A stretch of DNA of 64,000 nt. Origin: Meghimatium bilineatum. Its lineage: Eukaryota > Mollusca > Gastropoda > Stylommatophora > Philomycidae. Of the stretch, positions 22,130 through 32,780 are shown one piece after another. The DNA lies in the NCBI GenBank assembly GCA_034231615.1, contig CM067307.1:5628647-5692646 (forward strand). Reading direction: 5' to 3'. A model generated the notes under the pieces. That model saw only the letters and a program-made list of their open reading frames with translations. It was not told where the DNA came from and did no database searches. The translations under genes were made by a program, and so were the position numbers. The first letter of the stretch is position 1, and every line of letters starts with the position of its first letter.

Positions 22130-22327
22130 TATCTAAGCAGGGAACATTCTGACTCACCTGAAAAACTTTACCTAAGCAGGGAACATTCGGACTCATCTGA
22201 AAAACTTTACCTAAGCAGGGAACATTCGGACTCATCTGAAAAAAATGCATCTAAGCTGGAACCATTCTGACTCACATGGAAAACTTTACCTAAGCAGAGA
22301 ACATTCTGACTCACCTGAAAAAGTCAT
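22130..22327. repeat. Tandem array, 39 bp x about 5, containing copies of the exon 2 splice donor
   Basis: The plus-strand unit is acattctgactcacctgaaa plus aactttacctaagcaggga. In the gene sense it reads ...TTTTTCAG|GTGAGTC..., which is the exon 2 donor itself. Copies with donor-like cores lie near 22151 (perfect), 22190 and 22228 (GT changed to AT) and 22268 (CAT|GTGAGT), before the true donor at 22314. Confidence 0.9.
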
Positions 22328-22489
22328 CTTTGCAGTAAACCTTGTCTCCTTTAGAGAAACATTTGTCGCTGAGTTGAGCCATGCAGTCTGTACATTTGAG
22401 ACACTTGGAGTGCCAGGATCTGTCCAGAACTTTCAATATGAATCTATCGTATATGTGGTCACCGCAGCCAGAGCACTTTGGGATGGTGG
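22315..22489 (-). CDS. Lhx3/4: Lhx3/4 coding exon 2: LIM1 domain
   Basis: Residues 33-90 plus two bases. The acceptor is ctctctctag|CC, completing the Ala codon begun by exon 1 (phase 1). The donor is TCAG|gtgagt (phase 2). LIM1 zinc ligands in order: Cys38-x2-Cys41-x17-His59-x2-Cys62-x2-Cys65-x2-Cys68-x16-Cys85-x2-Asp88. The segments [18 protein letters not shown] and VYCKDDFF match the Lhx3/Lhx4 LIM1 domain, whose vertebrate forms have ILDRFILKALDRHWH and YCKDDFFKRFGTKC. The exon alone would not tell Lhx3/4 from Lhx1/5, but LIM2 and the homeodomain extension do. A 39-bp array begins directly at the donor. Confidence 0.93.
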
Positions 22490-22554
22490 CTAGAGAGAGT
22501 GAGATGTGTTCGAAAACCGTATTAAAATAATTAATGTGTGACAAATGGGACACA

Positions 22555-22745
22555 TAATCAAGACGGAAAGATAAGGAGAGATAAGACGAAAAGATAAGAA
22601 GAGACAAGATGGAAAGATAAGGAGAGACAAGATAGAAAGGCAAATAAAGACAACATGGAAAGATAAGAAGAGACAAGACGGAAAGATAAAGAGAGACAAG
22701 ATGGAAGGATAAGGAGAGACAAGACGGAAAGAAAAGAAGAGATTT
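22555..22745. repeat. Purine-rich degenerate tandem repeat, 20-24 bp
   Basis: Copies of gaaagataaggagagacaag with many variants. It makes spurious hydrophobic frames on the minus strand. Confidence 0.85.
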
Positions 22746-22799
22746 AATGGACAAGCAAAACAAGATGGCTGCGTGGTGCAGATTAGCAGAATAAACAAT

Positions 22800-22900
22800 T
22801 TTAGCGTGTGTACGTATGTATGTATGAATGGGTGCATGGGTGTGTGTGTGTATGTGTATATGTGAATGCGTGCGTACTTATGTGTGTATATGTGTATGTA

Positions 22901-22939
<39 letters not shown>

Positions 22940-22940
22940 G
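22800..22940. repeat. (TG)n/(TATG)n/(TA)n microsatellite
   Basis: tgtgtatg-type repeats grading into ctatatatatatat. Confidence 0.93.
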
Positions 22941-23529
22941 TGTGTATATGTAAAAATTGAAGAATTACGAACAATGCTGCTCTGTTTACTACTTAAAATT
23001 TGAGGGTGCGCGTCTCCAAAGTTTTCGTTCATTCCTCATCATACTCAGCATATTCAGCATACTCATTAGGAGGTAAGCAATTTGTGAGAGGAAGAATCCT
23101 TCTGCAACTTCCTTCGCAGAGTAGCTACTGTCGGAATCTTTGTAAGTATGCTTATAGACTTTAATGGCGCTTTCTCAGTCGAAATATCGTAACATGTTCA
23201 TTTCTTTTCCATTTTTGATGCTAACTTGCTTAAGTCTATAGTTTCCGTTTAGTTTTATATTCAGATCTGGGATAGAGATATTATAGATGAAATGAATTGT
23301 GAGTTCTAAAAGATGTAATCCGTACAATATCTGTCAACAATTCTACTAGAGTTCTAGTAAGTCATGGGGATTTCATTTGATATATTATCGGTGAGACCAT
23401 TAACAAGGTTGAGTTCGGCGGAGATGTAGAGATGATAGCCAGACAAGAAGTACATATTACCTTAGAAAATCGGGTTGAACAGATGAGATAGATATATTGA
23501 TTCTATTGCATTGTGCTGTTCAAAGTGCA

Positions 23530-24060
23530 TTTCAAAATAAAGGCATGTACAGACAACATCAAGGAATGGACAGGACATGATGGACCGCATCGCTGAGGAT
23601 AGAAATCGCTGGAGGACTGTGTGCTGAAGTATCCAATGTGGTACCCCTACGACCCCGATTCTGTGCTGAAGTATCCAATGTGGTCCCCCTACGACCCTGT
23701 TCTGTGCTGAAGTATCCAATGTGGTCCCCCTACGACCCTGATTCTGTGCTGAAGTATCCAATGTGGTACCCCTACGACCCTGATTCTGTGCTGAAGTATC
23801 CAATGTGGTCCCCCTACGACCCTGATTCTGTGCTGAAGTATCCAATGTGGTACCCATACGAACCTGACTCTGTGTGCTGAAGTATCCAATGTGGTCCCCC
23901 TACGACCCTGACTCTGTGTGCTGAAGTATCCAATGTGGTACCCAACGAACCTGACTCTGTGTGCTGAAGTATCCAATGGTGGTACCCCTACGCTCCTGAC
24001 TCTGTGTGCTGAAGTATCCAATGGTGGTACACCTACGCTCCTGACGGGTTACGGGTTTAT
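23530..24060 (+). mobile_element. LINE 3' end whose last codons expanded into a 42-45 bp tandem array
   Basis: 23545-23640 reads acaacatcaaggaatggaca, then gaggatagaaatcgctggag, the C-terminus of the same LINE family as 17935 and 59922 (DNIKEWTG ... EDR.RWR). The segment ctgaagtatccaatgtggta plus cccctacgaccctgattctg is then repeated about nine times to 24040. After the last copy, gacgggttacgggttta resumes the normal LINE 3' end. Later units carry tgtgtg (45 bp) instead of tgtg (42 bp). Confidence 0.85.
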
Positions 24061-24310
24061 GATAATGACAATTTACACTAATGCCTTAAAAAACAATCTT
24101 TTGTGCTTTACTATCAAAATAAGAACTTGTTTGAATTTGTATCTTGAAATTGAACAAGAAAAAACAAACGGCGTAGGAACATAATCTACAAGTTGGAAAC
24201 TTGAGACCAGCAACGGGACACTAGAGTTGACAACATCAAGTAAATTCGATTGACTATCTTAACCCTCCACTTGTGTGGTACTTTCCAACAATAGCCAAAA
24301 TAGGGGCCAA

Positions 24311-24510
24311 ATGTCAACAGCACGTGAGAGAAAAGACTGGCGTCAACAGCGGGGCAAACTTAATGAAGATGTTGAGGGTGTCTTGTTTACGTGTGATGAA
24401 CGGCCACGGGGTGTTGTAAGAGTAATTGAAATGATGACGAATCAGGGAGAAAATTCAAGGAGAGGAGAGCATTGGGGATGGGAAGATGTACACAGAGTTA
24501 CAGATGTGCA
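24311..24510 (+). pseudogene. Coding-like fragment, possibly THUMPD1-type N-terminus
   Basis: ATG at 24311 opens a frame with a basic start (RERKDWRQQRGKL), then EDVEGVLFTCDE. It weakly recalls the LEPG..GIL.TCN..E segment near the N-terminus of THUMP-domain tRNA-acetylation adaptors (THUMPD1). The frame then runs into a tandem repeat at about 24505 and stops at 24541. No second exon was found. It may be a captured fragment or chance; the identity is a guess. Confidence 0.15.
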
Positions 24511-25030
24511 ATTAATAAATTTCTGTACTTTTCGAGATTAATATTATCAAAATTTTTGAAAATAAATACAACTTATTGAGCCTTTGGGATCAATGCCCAT
24601 CATTCCTACGTATGGATATCCCGTTGCTATGTACTTATTTTTGTTGCTTTTATTTAAAATAAATAGATATTTGGTTGTGATTACAGATGTGTAATTAATA
24701 ACTTTCTGTACTTTTCGAGAGATTAATAATATCAAAATATTTGAAAATAAATACAACCTATTGAGCCTTTGGGATCAATGCCCATCATTCCTACGTATGG
24801 ATTGTTACTATGTAATTATTCTGTTATTTAAAAAAAAATGATAGTTGATGGTGATTACAGATTAATTACTCTCTGAACTTTTCGCGATTAGTATTTTCAA
24901 AATATTTGTAAGAACATAAAACTAATGGAGCCTTTTGGAAACAATTTACTTTATCCCTGCATATGCTTATCCCGTTGCATTGTCATTTTTCTGCGTTTTT
25001 GCTAGAATACATATGTGGTTGTATCCTGTC
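24505..25030. repeat. Satellite-like tandem repeat, about 180 bp x 3, decaying
   Basis: Units start near 24505, 24685 and 24860, each with gatt..taattaat...ctttctg-like starts, then tattgagcctttgggatcaa and tgcccatcattcctacgtat. The third is the most diverged. Confidence 0.85.
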
Positions 25031-25904
25031 TTTTTTGTTTGTTTGTGATTCACCTATAATTTTCTATTTTTATACTCTTCCTGTTTACACCGATATCCAT
25101 GGTAACTTAGGCAGAATCATTCCTACTGGACCTTTGTTATTTTAAAACAGAGGCTGAAATGGTTCGGTCACTAAATAAGAATTAACCTTTATTGGCCAGC
25201 AGAAATACATACAACATGAAAATGGGAACATTAAGAAGTAAAAAAATATCCAGAAGAAGGTTCATTGAAAGAGCTACCAACTTTTAGACGTCACAATATT
25301 ATTGCATATCAAACAACTAAACGTGCCTAAGCCAGAAACCCGATCATCTTTCAACTCTACAATAGCTATGAAGCGACTACAGATATACAAAAGATAGACT
25401 TGTTCATGAGATAAAAATAGACGAATATAAGCCCATTGTCATTGCTACGTTGCTTACTTATAGGAAATAATAATAATAAACAACATTCTACAACTGCCAA
25501 ACCTGGATTGATATTTCAAAAATACTTCACGCCAGAATTGGAAAACATGACCCGGAAGAGGTCACACTGGGGGTCAGAGAGATCCAATATGGCGACAGAA
25601 AGGCGTGAAGCGGGTGGGGATAACCAAGTTACTTTGGCGAGTTTTTGTCCAGAAATTAGATTAGACGGGATTAAACGCCGGAGTCCCCCAGGCTTGTCTC
25701 CAACATTTAACGCTGGAAGCGGTCAGGTTCAAATTGGGTCGGTGTCTGCTGTAGGATGAGGTTTGATCAATTTACGCGCCGTCGGTCCGCCATGAAGCTA
25801 TGAACGCACATGTGGTCCGATCTGGATACCAGGAGGTTAAGGGAACGGGTTGACAGAAAAGTGGAATATCGTGGTTACGAAATGGAAAGAATATCATGCT
25901 TGCA

Positions 25905-26292
25905 AAAACTTTGAAGCAATACTCGTGAGAGAAGGTTGAAATAAGTGAAGCAATACTTGTGAGAGAAGGTTGAAATATGTGAAGCAATACTCGTGAGAGA
26001 AGGTTGAAATAAGTGAAGCAATACTCGTGAGAGAAGGTTGAAATATGTGACGGAATACTCGTGAGAGAAAGCTGAAATATGTGACTGAATACTCGTGAGA
26101 GAAGACTGAAATATTGACGGAATACTCGTGAGAGAAAGCTGAAATATGTGACGGAATACTCGAGAGAGAAAGCTGATATATGCAAAGGAACACTCGTGAA
26201 AGAAGGCTGATATATGCGAAGGAATACTCGTGAGAGAAGGCTAAAATATGCGATGGATAGCTCGTGAGAGAAGGCTGAAATATGCGAAGGAC
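25905..26292. repeat. Tandem array, 34 bp x 11
   Basis: The unit begins gaagcaatactcgtgagaga and ends aggttgaaatatgt, with gradual change from gaagcaat to gacggaat to gcgaagga along the array. Confidence 0.93.
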
Positions 26293-26369
26293 CAAACTCT
26301 TGGAGCAGGGCCGCAGATATGATTACCTTAAAGAGGGAGGGTGAGGTTTGCCTAAATCATTTTCTTGTT

Positions 26370-26612
26370 TAAAATGTGTTATTCGTACACTCTCGTATTA
26401 AAATTTGTTATTCGTACACTCTCGTATTAAAATTTGTTATTCGTACACTCTCGTATTAAAATGTGTTATTCGTACACTCTCGTATTAAAATGTGTTATTC
26501 GTACGTTCCCGTATTTAAATTTGTTATTCGTACGTTCCCGTATTTAAATTTGTTATTCGTACGTTCCCGTATTTAAATTTGTTATTCGTACGTTCCCGTA
26601 TTTAAATTTCAC
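26370..26612. repeat. Tandem array, 29 bp x 8, in two sequence blocks
   Basis: The first half has cactctcgtattaaaatttg plus ttattcgta. The second half has cgttcccgtatttaaatttg in the same frame. The switch between versions is abrupt near 26505. Confidence 0.93.
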
Positions 26613-26659
26613 TTTAACTGAAATTTTGAAGATTCTTTTGTGAAAAATCTCTCTAAAAG

Positions 26660-26745
26660 GAGAGGGGGGGGGGTTAAACAGCCTTTTTAGATGAAAGTTT
26701 GCAGGGGGAGAAGTAAAAGATCCAACCCCCCCCCCCCCCTTATCT
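26660..26745. repeat. Poly-G and poly-C tracts
   Basis: A G run (gagaggggggggg) near 26661 and a C run (ccccccccccccc) near 26727, about 65 bp apart, could pair or form G-rich structure. They may also be assembly-error prone. Confidence 0.7.
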
Positions 26746-26989
26746 ACGGGCTTGTTTTGTAGGCTCGGATTGGACACGGTCAGGTACGCTTCCTTTAGCC
26801 GGGAACGTTATTTGTATTCGGTAACATTAGAGCTGTAAAACCATAAACAAATATTGGAGGTCACAGTTTTGATAATGCAGCACCCACGACATCCGAAAAG
26901 TCAAAATTTTTCTAAATAATTTCAATTATTGTCTACAGAAGAAGTACATGCCTCAAATTATGAAAATAATGTTTCCCAATTCCATTCTC

Positions 26990-27155
26990 GCAATTGCTCT
27001 CTGTTAGGCAATCCTTACTCGCAATTGCTCTCTGTTAGGCAATCCTTACTCGCAATTGCTCTCTGTTAGGCAATCCTTACTCGCAATTGCTCTCTGTTAG
27101 GCAATCCTTACTCGCAATTGCTCTCTGTTAGGCAATCCTTACTCGCAATTACTCT
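26990..27155. repeat. Tandem array, 31 bp x 5
   Basis: The unit begins tcgcaattgctctctgttag and ends gcaatccttac; copies are nearly identical. Confidence 0.95.
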
Positions 27156-27277
27156 CTGTGTGGCTGTCAATTTCTGCAATTGCTTGCTGTCAGGCACTGT
27201 TTGGATTTTCCTTCCCTGTCATAATGTATTTATAAATAACTAACAAGGACCAGATTTCATTTTGTATATTTTACTAA

Positions 27278-27505
27278 TTTCAGGTGCGGCTCATAAAACA
27301 ATTTCAGGTGCGGCTCAGAACACAATTTCAGGTGTGGCTCAGAACACAATTTTAGGTGTGGCTCAGAACACAATTTCAGGTGTGGCTCAGAACACAATTT
27401 TAGGTGCGGCTCAGAACATAATTTCAGGTTCGGCTCAGAATACAATTTCAGGTTAGTTCAGAACACAATTTCAGGTGCGGCTCAGAACACAATTTCAGTT
27501 TCCTC
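27278..27505. repeat. Tandem array, 24 bp x 9
   Basis: The unit is ggtgcggctcagaacacaat plus ttca. A multiple of three, so both strands give spurious frames. Confidence 0.95.
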
Positions 27506-27744
27506 GATACACATGGAAATTCATAGAACATAAATACATAAAGTATAATAAAGTATTAAGTAGATGAAACTGGAAAGTAGATAACATACTAAAATAGATA
27601 ATACTTCAACGTAGATATAATATTAAGTAGATGAAACCGGAAAATAGATACATGTTAAAATAGATGCATTGTTAAATTTGAGAAAATATCAAGAAGGATA
27701 AAACTGACTAAATATCAAATATATTTTATAGATAAAATTGTCAT

Positions 27745-28378
27745 ATCAAAGAAGACACAACTTCAAAGTAGACACAACTTCAAAGTAGACACCACTCCAA
27801 AGTTGACACAACTCCAAAGTAGACACAACTTCAAAGTAGACACAACTTCAACGTAGACACAACTTCAAAGTAGACACAACTTCAAAGTAGACACACCTTC
27901 AAAGTAGACACAACTTCAAAGTAGATCAAATATCAAGTAGACATAAATTCAAAGTAGACACACCTTCAAAGTAGACACAACTTGAAAGTAGACACAACTT
28001 GAAAGTAGACACAACTTCAAAGAAGACACAACTTCAAAGTAGACACAACTTCAAAGTAGACACAACTTCAAAGTAGACACAACTTCAAAGTAGACACAAC
28101 TTCAAAGTAGACACAACTTCAAAGTAGACACAACTTCAAAGTAGACACACATTCAAAGTAGATCAAATATCAAGTAGACATAACTTCAAATTAGATCAAA
28201 TATCAAGTAGACACAACTTCAAAGTAGACACACCTTCAAAGTAGACACAACTTCAGAGTAGACACAACTTCAAAGTAGACACAACTTCAAAGTAGACACA
28301 ACTTCAAAGTAGATAAAATATCAAGTAGACACAACTTCAAAGTAGATCAAATATCAAGTAGGCATAACTTCAAAGTAA
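27745..28378. repeat. Tandem array, 17 bp x about 37, with higher-order variants
   Basis: The unit is aagtagacacaacttca. A longer variant (aagtagatcaaatatcaag) recurs at irregular intervals near 27920, 28155, 28190, 28310 and 28345, suggesting multi-unit duplication. Confidence 0.95.
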
Positions 28379-30289
28379 CGCACTGTTAGAGAAATAGTTA
28401 CATCGGTTAGAATTTACCAACAGAACCAAGCAAGCCCTGAAATATCAACAGATGAAAGGCACATGCTGGTGGCCTGATTTTCTGGCAAGTTTCCTTGTCG
28501 AGATCGCAGCGCGTGCATGCATTATAGATGAGTAGAACCGTATCATGTTCAATGACGCGAGACAGCTCCACCCATATCTTTTCTCCACCAGGCATCCGTG
28601 ATATTTTTCTGTGTCTCAATCATTACGTTTTTGTTTTTCATTTAAAACAAAACATTACATACATTTTTGACATCTGGGAGTATTTGTGACAGACTTTTTA
28701 AAACAGGTCTTTATTGTTTTTATTTTGACAATCTTATTTTATGTATGATTTCTGCCATCTGTCACTTTTGCGCTTTCAAATCTCTCTTTCAGCTTTAACT
28801 CTTTATCTCCAATGTCACAAAACAGAAAGTTAGGTAGACCATTTCTTCAGTAAGACACTAAAACCTCAATATTTTAAAATTGACTTCTTAACATAGTACA
28901 TCATATGTGAACACTCTTACAAGGGAATAAATAGTTAATAAGTTGTTTTTCTAAATATTTTTGAGATTGAGATCTCCCCATAGTCCTTTTTTATATCTCT
29001 CACAAATCGCTGTTAATTACTAAAAGTTAGCAATCACTTCTAGAATATTTAAAAAAACCCTATGTGTTTAACAATGTATGTATGCAGGAAGACAATGAAG
29101 TTTCGGTTCATTCCGAGAATCAGTGACCACATCACGTGTCCAAATTTCAACTTTTTAATATTATGTGTAATTTCATACAGCTTCCGTGACTCTGAGATTA
29201 AAAAGACGCAAATTCTTCTGCCAGCGCAGTGCACTGAGACACCCACCTCCCCCCAATCTAAGTCATCCATGGGGGAGGGGTGTCTTTGAGTGCGTGGCAC
29301 GAAGAGCGATGGATGCAGCGGTTTTTGCGTCTTTAGCGAAAGCTCGTGTGTTAAATAATGTATAATTTGTTGCGTTAAAATATGGCCACTGATTCCCGTA
29401 TTGAACCCTTGTTTCTTATCAAGGAGCTATACAAAACATCCCATCTGAAGTGAACATAACATGGCAAAAGAGACATACAAGTACCAGCACTGTCAGAGGC
29501 GTATCACGATACGTCGCATGAGGACAGGACACTACAGATTGAACAAATACATGTAGAGGATGCAACTGTGTGCAACACCACTCTGCACTTGTGGAACAGC
29601 TGTACAGATCTCTGAGTAAATTCTGCAGAACTGTCCCCCATTTTGAACAAGGGGAGAGAGAACACTGCCCAAAGGTTCAACCCTGCAAACAAAGAAATAT
29701 GGAACCAAAGAAGAACTACAGATAACAATTGAGTTTATTCATAATACTTGTCTGGTGGTGTGGGATAAAACAAAAGAACGAAATAACAATATATTACATG
29801 TATTGTTTATGTTTTCAACAACGCGATTAGAACAATATGCAGTGGTAATTTGTGTATACACAATTTTAACGATTGTTTCCCTTTAAATCCCAGATGAATT
29901 TTCTATATATCTCTGTAACTTTCAAAATGATGCAAGATTTGTAAGATATTTTGAACGTAATTAAATCATAAAAACAATTTTTCCAAAAAATTGTGTACAT
30001 TAAAAAAAACGTGTTTTATTTATGGTATTTAAAAAAATATAGTTTTACTTTAGTTAGTTTTCTGAAATGAAATATTCATTATTGATACAAATTTAGTATA
30101 TTTATGTTTTCAGTTTTTGTAAAAACAAACTCCTTTACCTAAACAAAATCCACGTATGTTAGAGAAAATGGTACAACGCCCACAAAAAAAGATTACTATA
30201 CAAGTTCCGAGATAAGGGTAAAAGTACAAGATCTTGACGTTCTTGATTTCTGAAGAAATATATGTCGATATACAAAACATAATTCTATG

Positions 30290-30500
30290 TAAGTATTTAC
30301 GACCTGCCTTCAGATCAATTTTGCCGAGCCTATGTTAGTCTTTACGACCTGCCTTCAGATCAATTTTGCCGAGCCTATGTTAGTCTTTACGACCTGCCTT
30401 CAGATCAATTTTGCCGAGCCTATGTTAGTCTTTACGACCTGCCTTCAGATCAATTTTGCCGAGCCTATGTTAGTCTTTACGACCTGCCTTCAAAGTAATT
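30290..30500. repeat. Tandem array, 45 bp x 4.5
   Basis: The unit begins gtctttacgacctgccttca and ends in gccgagcctatgtta; central copies are identical. Confidence 0.95.
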
Positions 30501-32257
30501 TTTCATATACCAATTTTCCACTTAAAAAATTATCTATAGGAAAAATATCATTGTGCTAGGACTCCCTCGACCCAATACGCGATTGACATAAACAAATGCA
30601 TTTATTTTTATTAAGTTACTGCATTAATCTTCTTTTGACAGTAATAGACGAGTTGCATAATACCATAGTTACTTGCGCGCGTCCCAGCCTGGTATCTCCG
30701 ACTTCAGCATCTACGCATCCTTTGGCAGGACTGTGGTCCTGTTTGATATAGAGGATGACCCGACCATTCTTATTTTCCAGCCTCTATTCAATGGACTAAG
30801 CCTCATTTCTACTTCAAGGAATTAGTCTCGATGAGAAATAGCGTCAGTGACGTACGCATATCCTAAATAAATGACACTATCAATGAGTGCATAACGATTT
30901 CTTAGAAAGTCTGCGCAACGGAAAGAATTCTGACAAGCTTTCCTTCATATGCAGAAGACCCGAACTCTCCGAGTTATTCAGTGTCTTTGTAGAAAGCTTC
31001 ATTCCGATAGGGGATCTGACAGATAGCAGTTGTTTTGATTCCAAGGGAATGAATTATCCTCGTTGTGATGAACAAGTCATACGTTGGTATTGATTTCTTC
31101 AATAAATTGTATTCTATTCATCAACTCCAAGATAGAACTTATTTGTCCTAGCTTGTTGCAGATATATACTTGTATTGTTGGGTAGATGAATAATCATCAT
31201 CAAGTTCCATCTCCGCAACGAAGGTTGGCTGCAACAGATCTCCAACATCCCCTGTCTCTTGTTTTGGTGGTGCACTCTGCTAGACTGTAACCTGTTCATC
31301 TTGTGATGCTACTCTCCCACTTAGATGAATACTAAATGCACTATTTTCAAAAGGGTATCGGTTTTTAAATGTCGCAGCCTTGTCGTCCTGAGTTTTGAAT
31401 GTACGATCGTTTGTAAAATTATGGTGTCTGAGTTGGGGTAATTAATCATCTTTTTTTTCTGAAGGCCATTTTCAACCAAAGATATAACTCAGGGTGTATA
31501 ACCATTAAAAGTGTATACGGCGGGACATTAGAAGTGTATGCGGCGGGGAAATATGACGAAACCCGAGTACAATCAATGAATCCTCTAGATCGTCTGAGTT
31601 CCTGTGATACTGAAGAACTTATTACGTTGTATTGTGGCTTACAACATGACTGTGATATGTACTCCTTTCTGTTTTATTACGAATGTAGTTTATTTTCAAA
31701 TTCAAACATCTCCAAACGTTTTTTTTAAAAAGGATGTCTGAGAGAAACATCCCTTTCAACAGCGGATGTTGTTCAATTTGTTTATATACAGTCTTTCTAC
31801 CATAAAATAATAATGGAGGTTTTTGCGTGGAGATGCACAAACTCCGAGGTATAAGATTCTCTATTGAACGCGTTTGCCAACTAGAATTACAAATTATCTA
31901 CAAATAACGCTGATTGATATACTATAGATATTTAAGTAGTTACTAAAACTACAAGTTCAAATATCTACAATTTCAAATATCTACAAGTTAGGAGATCTAC
32001 AAGTTGAAAAATTTACAAATATTATAAATGCAAAACTCTTGTCCGTTAATTGTGAATGCTGCATCGATTAAATGATTCAATATGAACAGAAATAGGTACA
32101 AGTGTTACCAGTGTTAGTCAATTAAAAAAAAAAAAACAACTAGCAACGAGGCACAGCAACAGACGACGTTTTGACGTAAATCCTTCATCAAGCCAAAGGA
32201 CAGCAAACGAAAAAATAAAGTACTAAAAGTGAGGAACTGAATATCATTCTCAAGAAT

Positions 32258-32617
32258 TTCTCATTCATGCTTCCTACTTGAATGTATCTGTATAAGCTAT
32301 TATTTGCAGCAACATTGCCGTGCCTCTGTTATTTCTGTTCACAATAAGACATATTTGTCCTTGTAGTGCGAATACGGATGTTCTATGTTTGTGATGTTGA
32401 GAATACTTCAATACTTGTACGGGATGGGATGTTCGTTGTTGTTGTAATAGTCCGTGTTTCGATTAGTCCGTTCTCGGTGACTTGAGTACACTGTTTGAAT
32501 GTCTTGACAAAATCGAATCTCTGTTCGGGGATGTGGGTAGTCAAGTCCGAAAAAAAATCCCTTACATTAGTTGCAAGGCGAGTCAGTGCCGCTAGAATGG
32601 GTTTTTTTCAATTCCCG
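32258..32617. mobile_element. Non-autonomous element of 360 bp nested in repeat E
   Basis: It is flanked by TCATTCTCAAGAAT (32244-32257) and TCATTCTCTAGAAT (32618-32631), a 14-bp duplication with one mismatch. A related copy occupies about 46045-46420 (shared catgcttcctacttgaat, cttgagtacac and caattcccgtca). No open frame, so it depends on other enzymes. Class unknown. Confidence 0.75.
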
Positions 32618-32685
32618 TCATTCTCTAGAATGAAATGTGGGATCGCACATATGAGGATGGTAAGAAGAAGAGATTAAAGCATGGT

Positions 32686-32780
32686 AAGAAACATGTCATA
32701 GGGAAGAAACATGTCATAGGTAAGAAACATGTCATAGGGAAGAAACATGTCATAGGTAAGAAACATGTCATAGGAAAGAA
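32686..32780. repeat. Tandem array, 18 bp x 6
   Basis: gaaacatgtcataggtaa with alternating ggtaa and gggaa ends, inside repeat E. Confidence 0.95.

Noticed and set aside
22490..23032. 180-aa minus-strand frame running toward LIM1
   Set aside because: Made of TG/TA microsatellite and purine-rich repeat. LIM1 lies in another phase, with its own acceptor at 22491-22490.
25772..26295. 133- and 137-aa minus-strand frames (FSHEYSV repeats)
   Set aside because: By-product of the 34-bp array, present in two phases.
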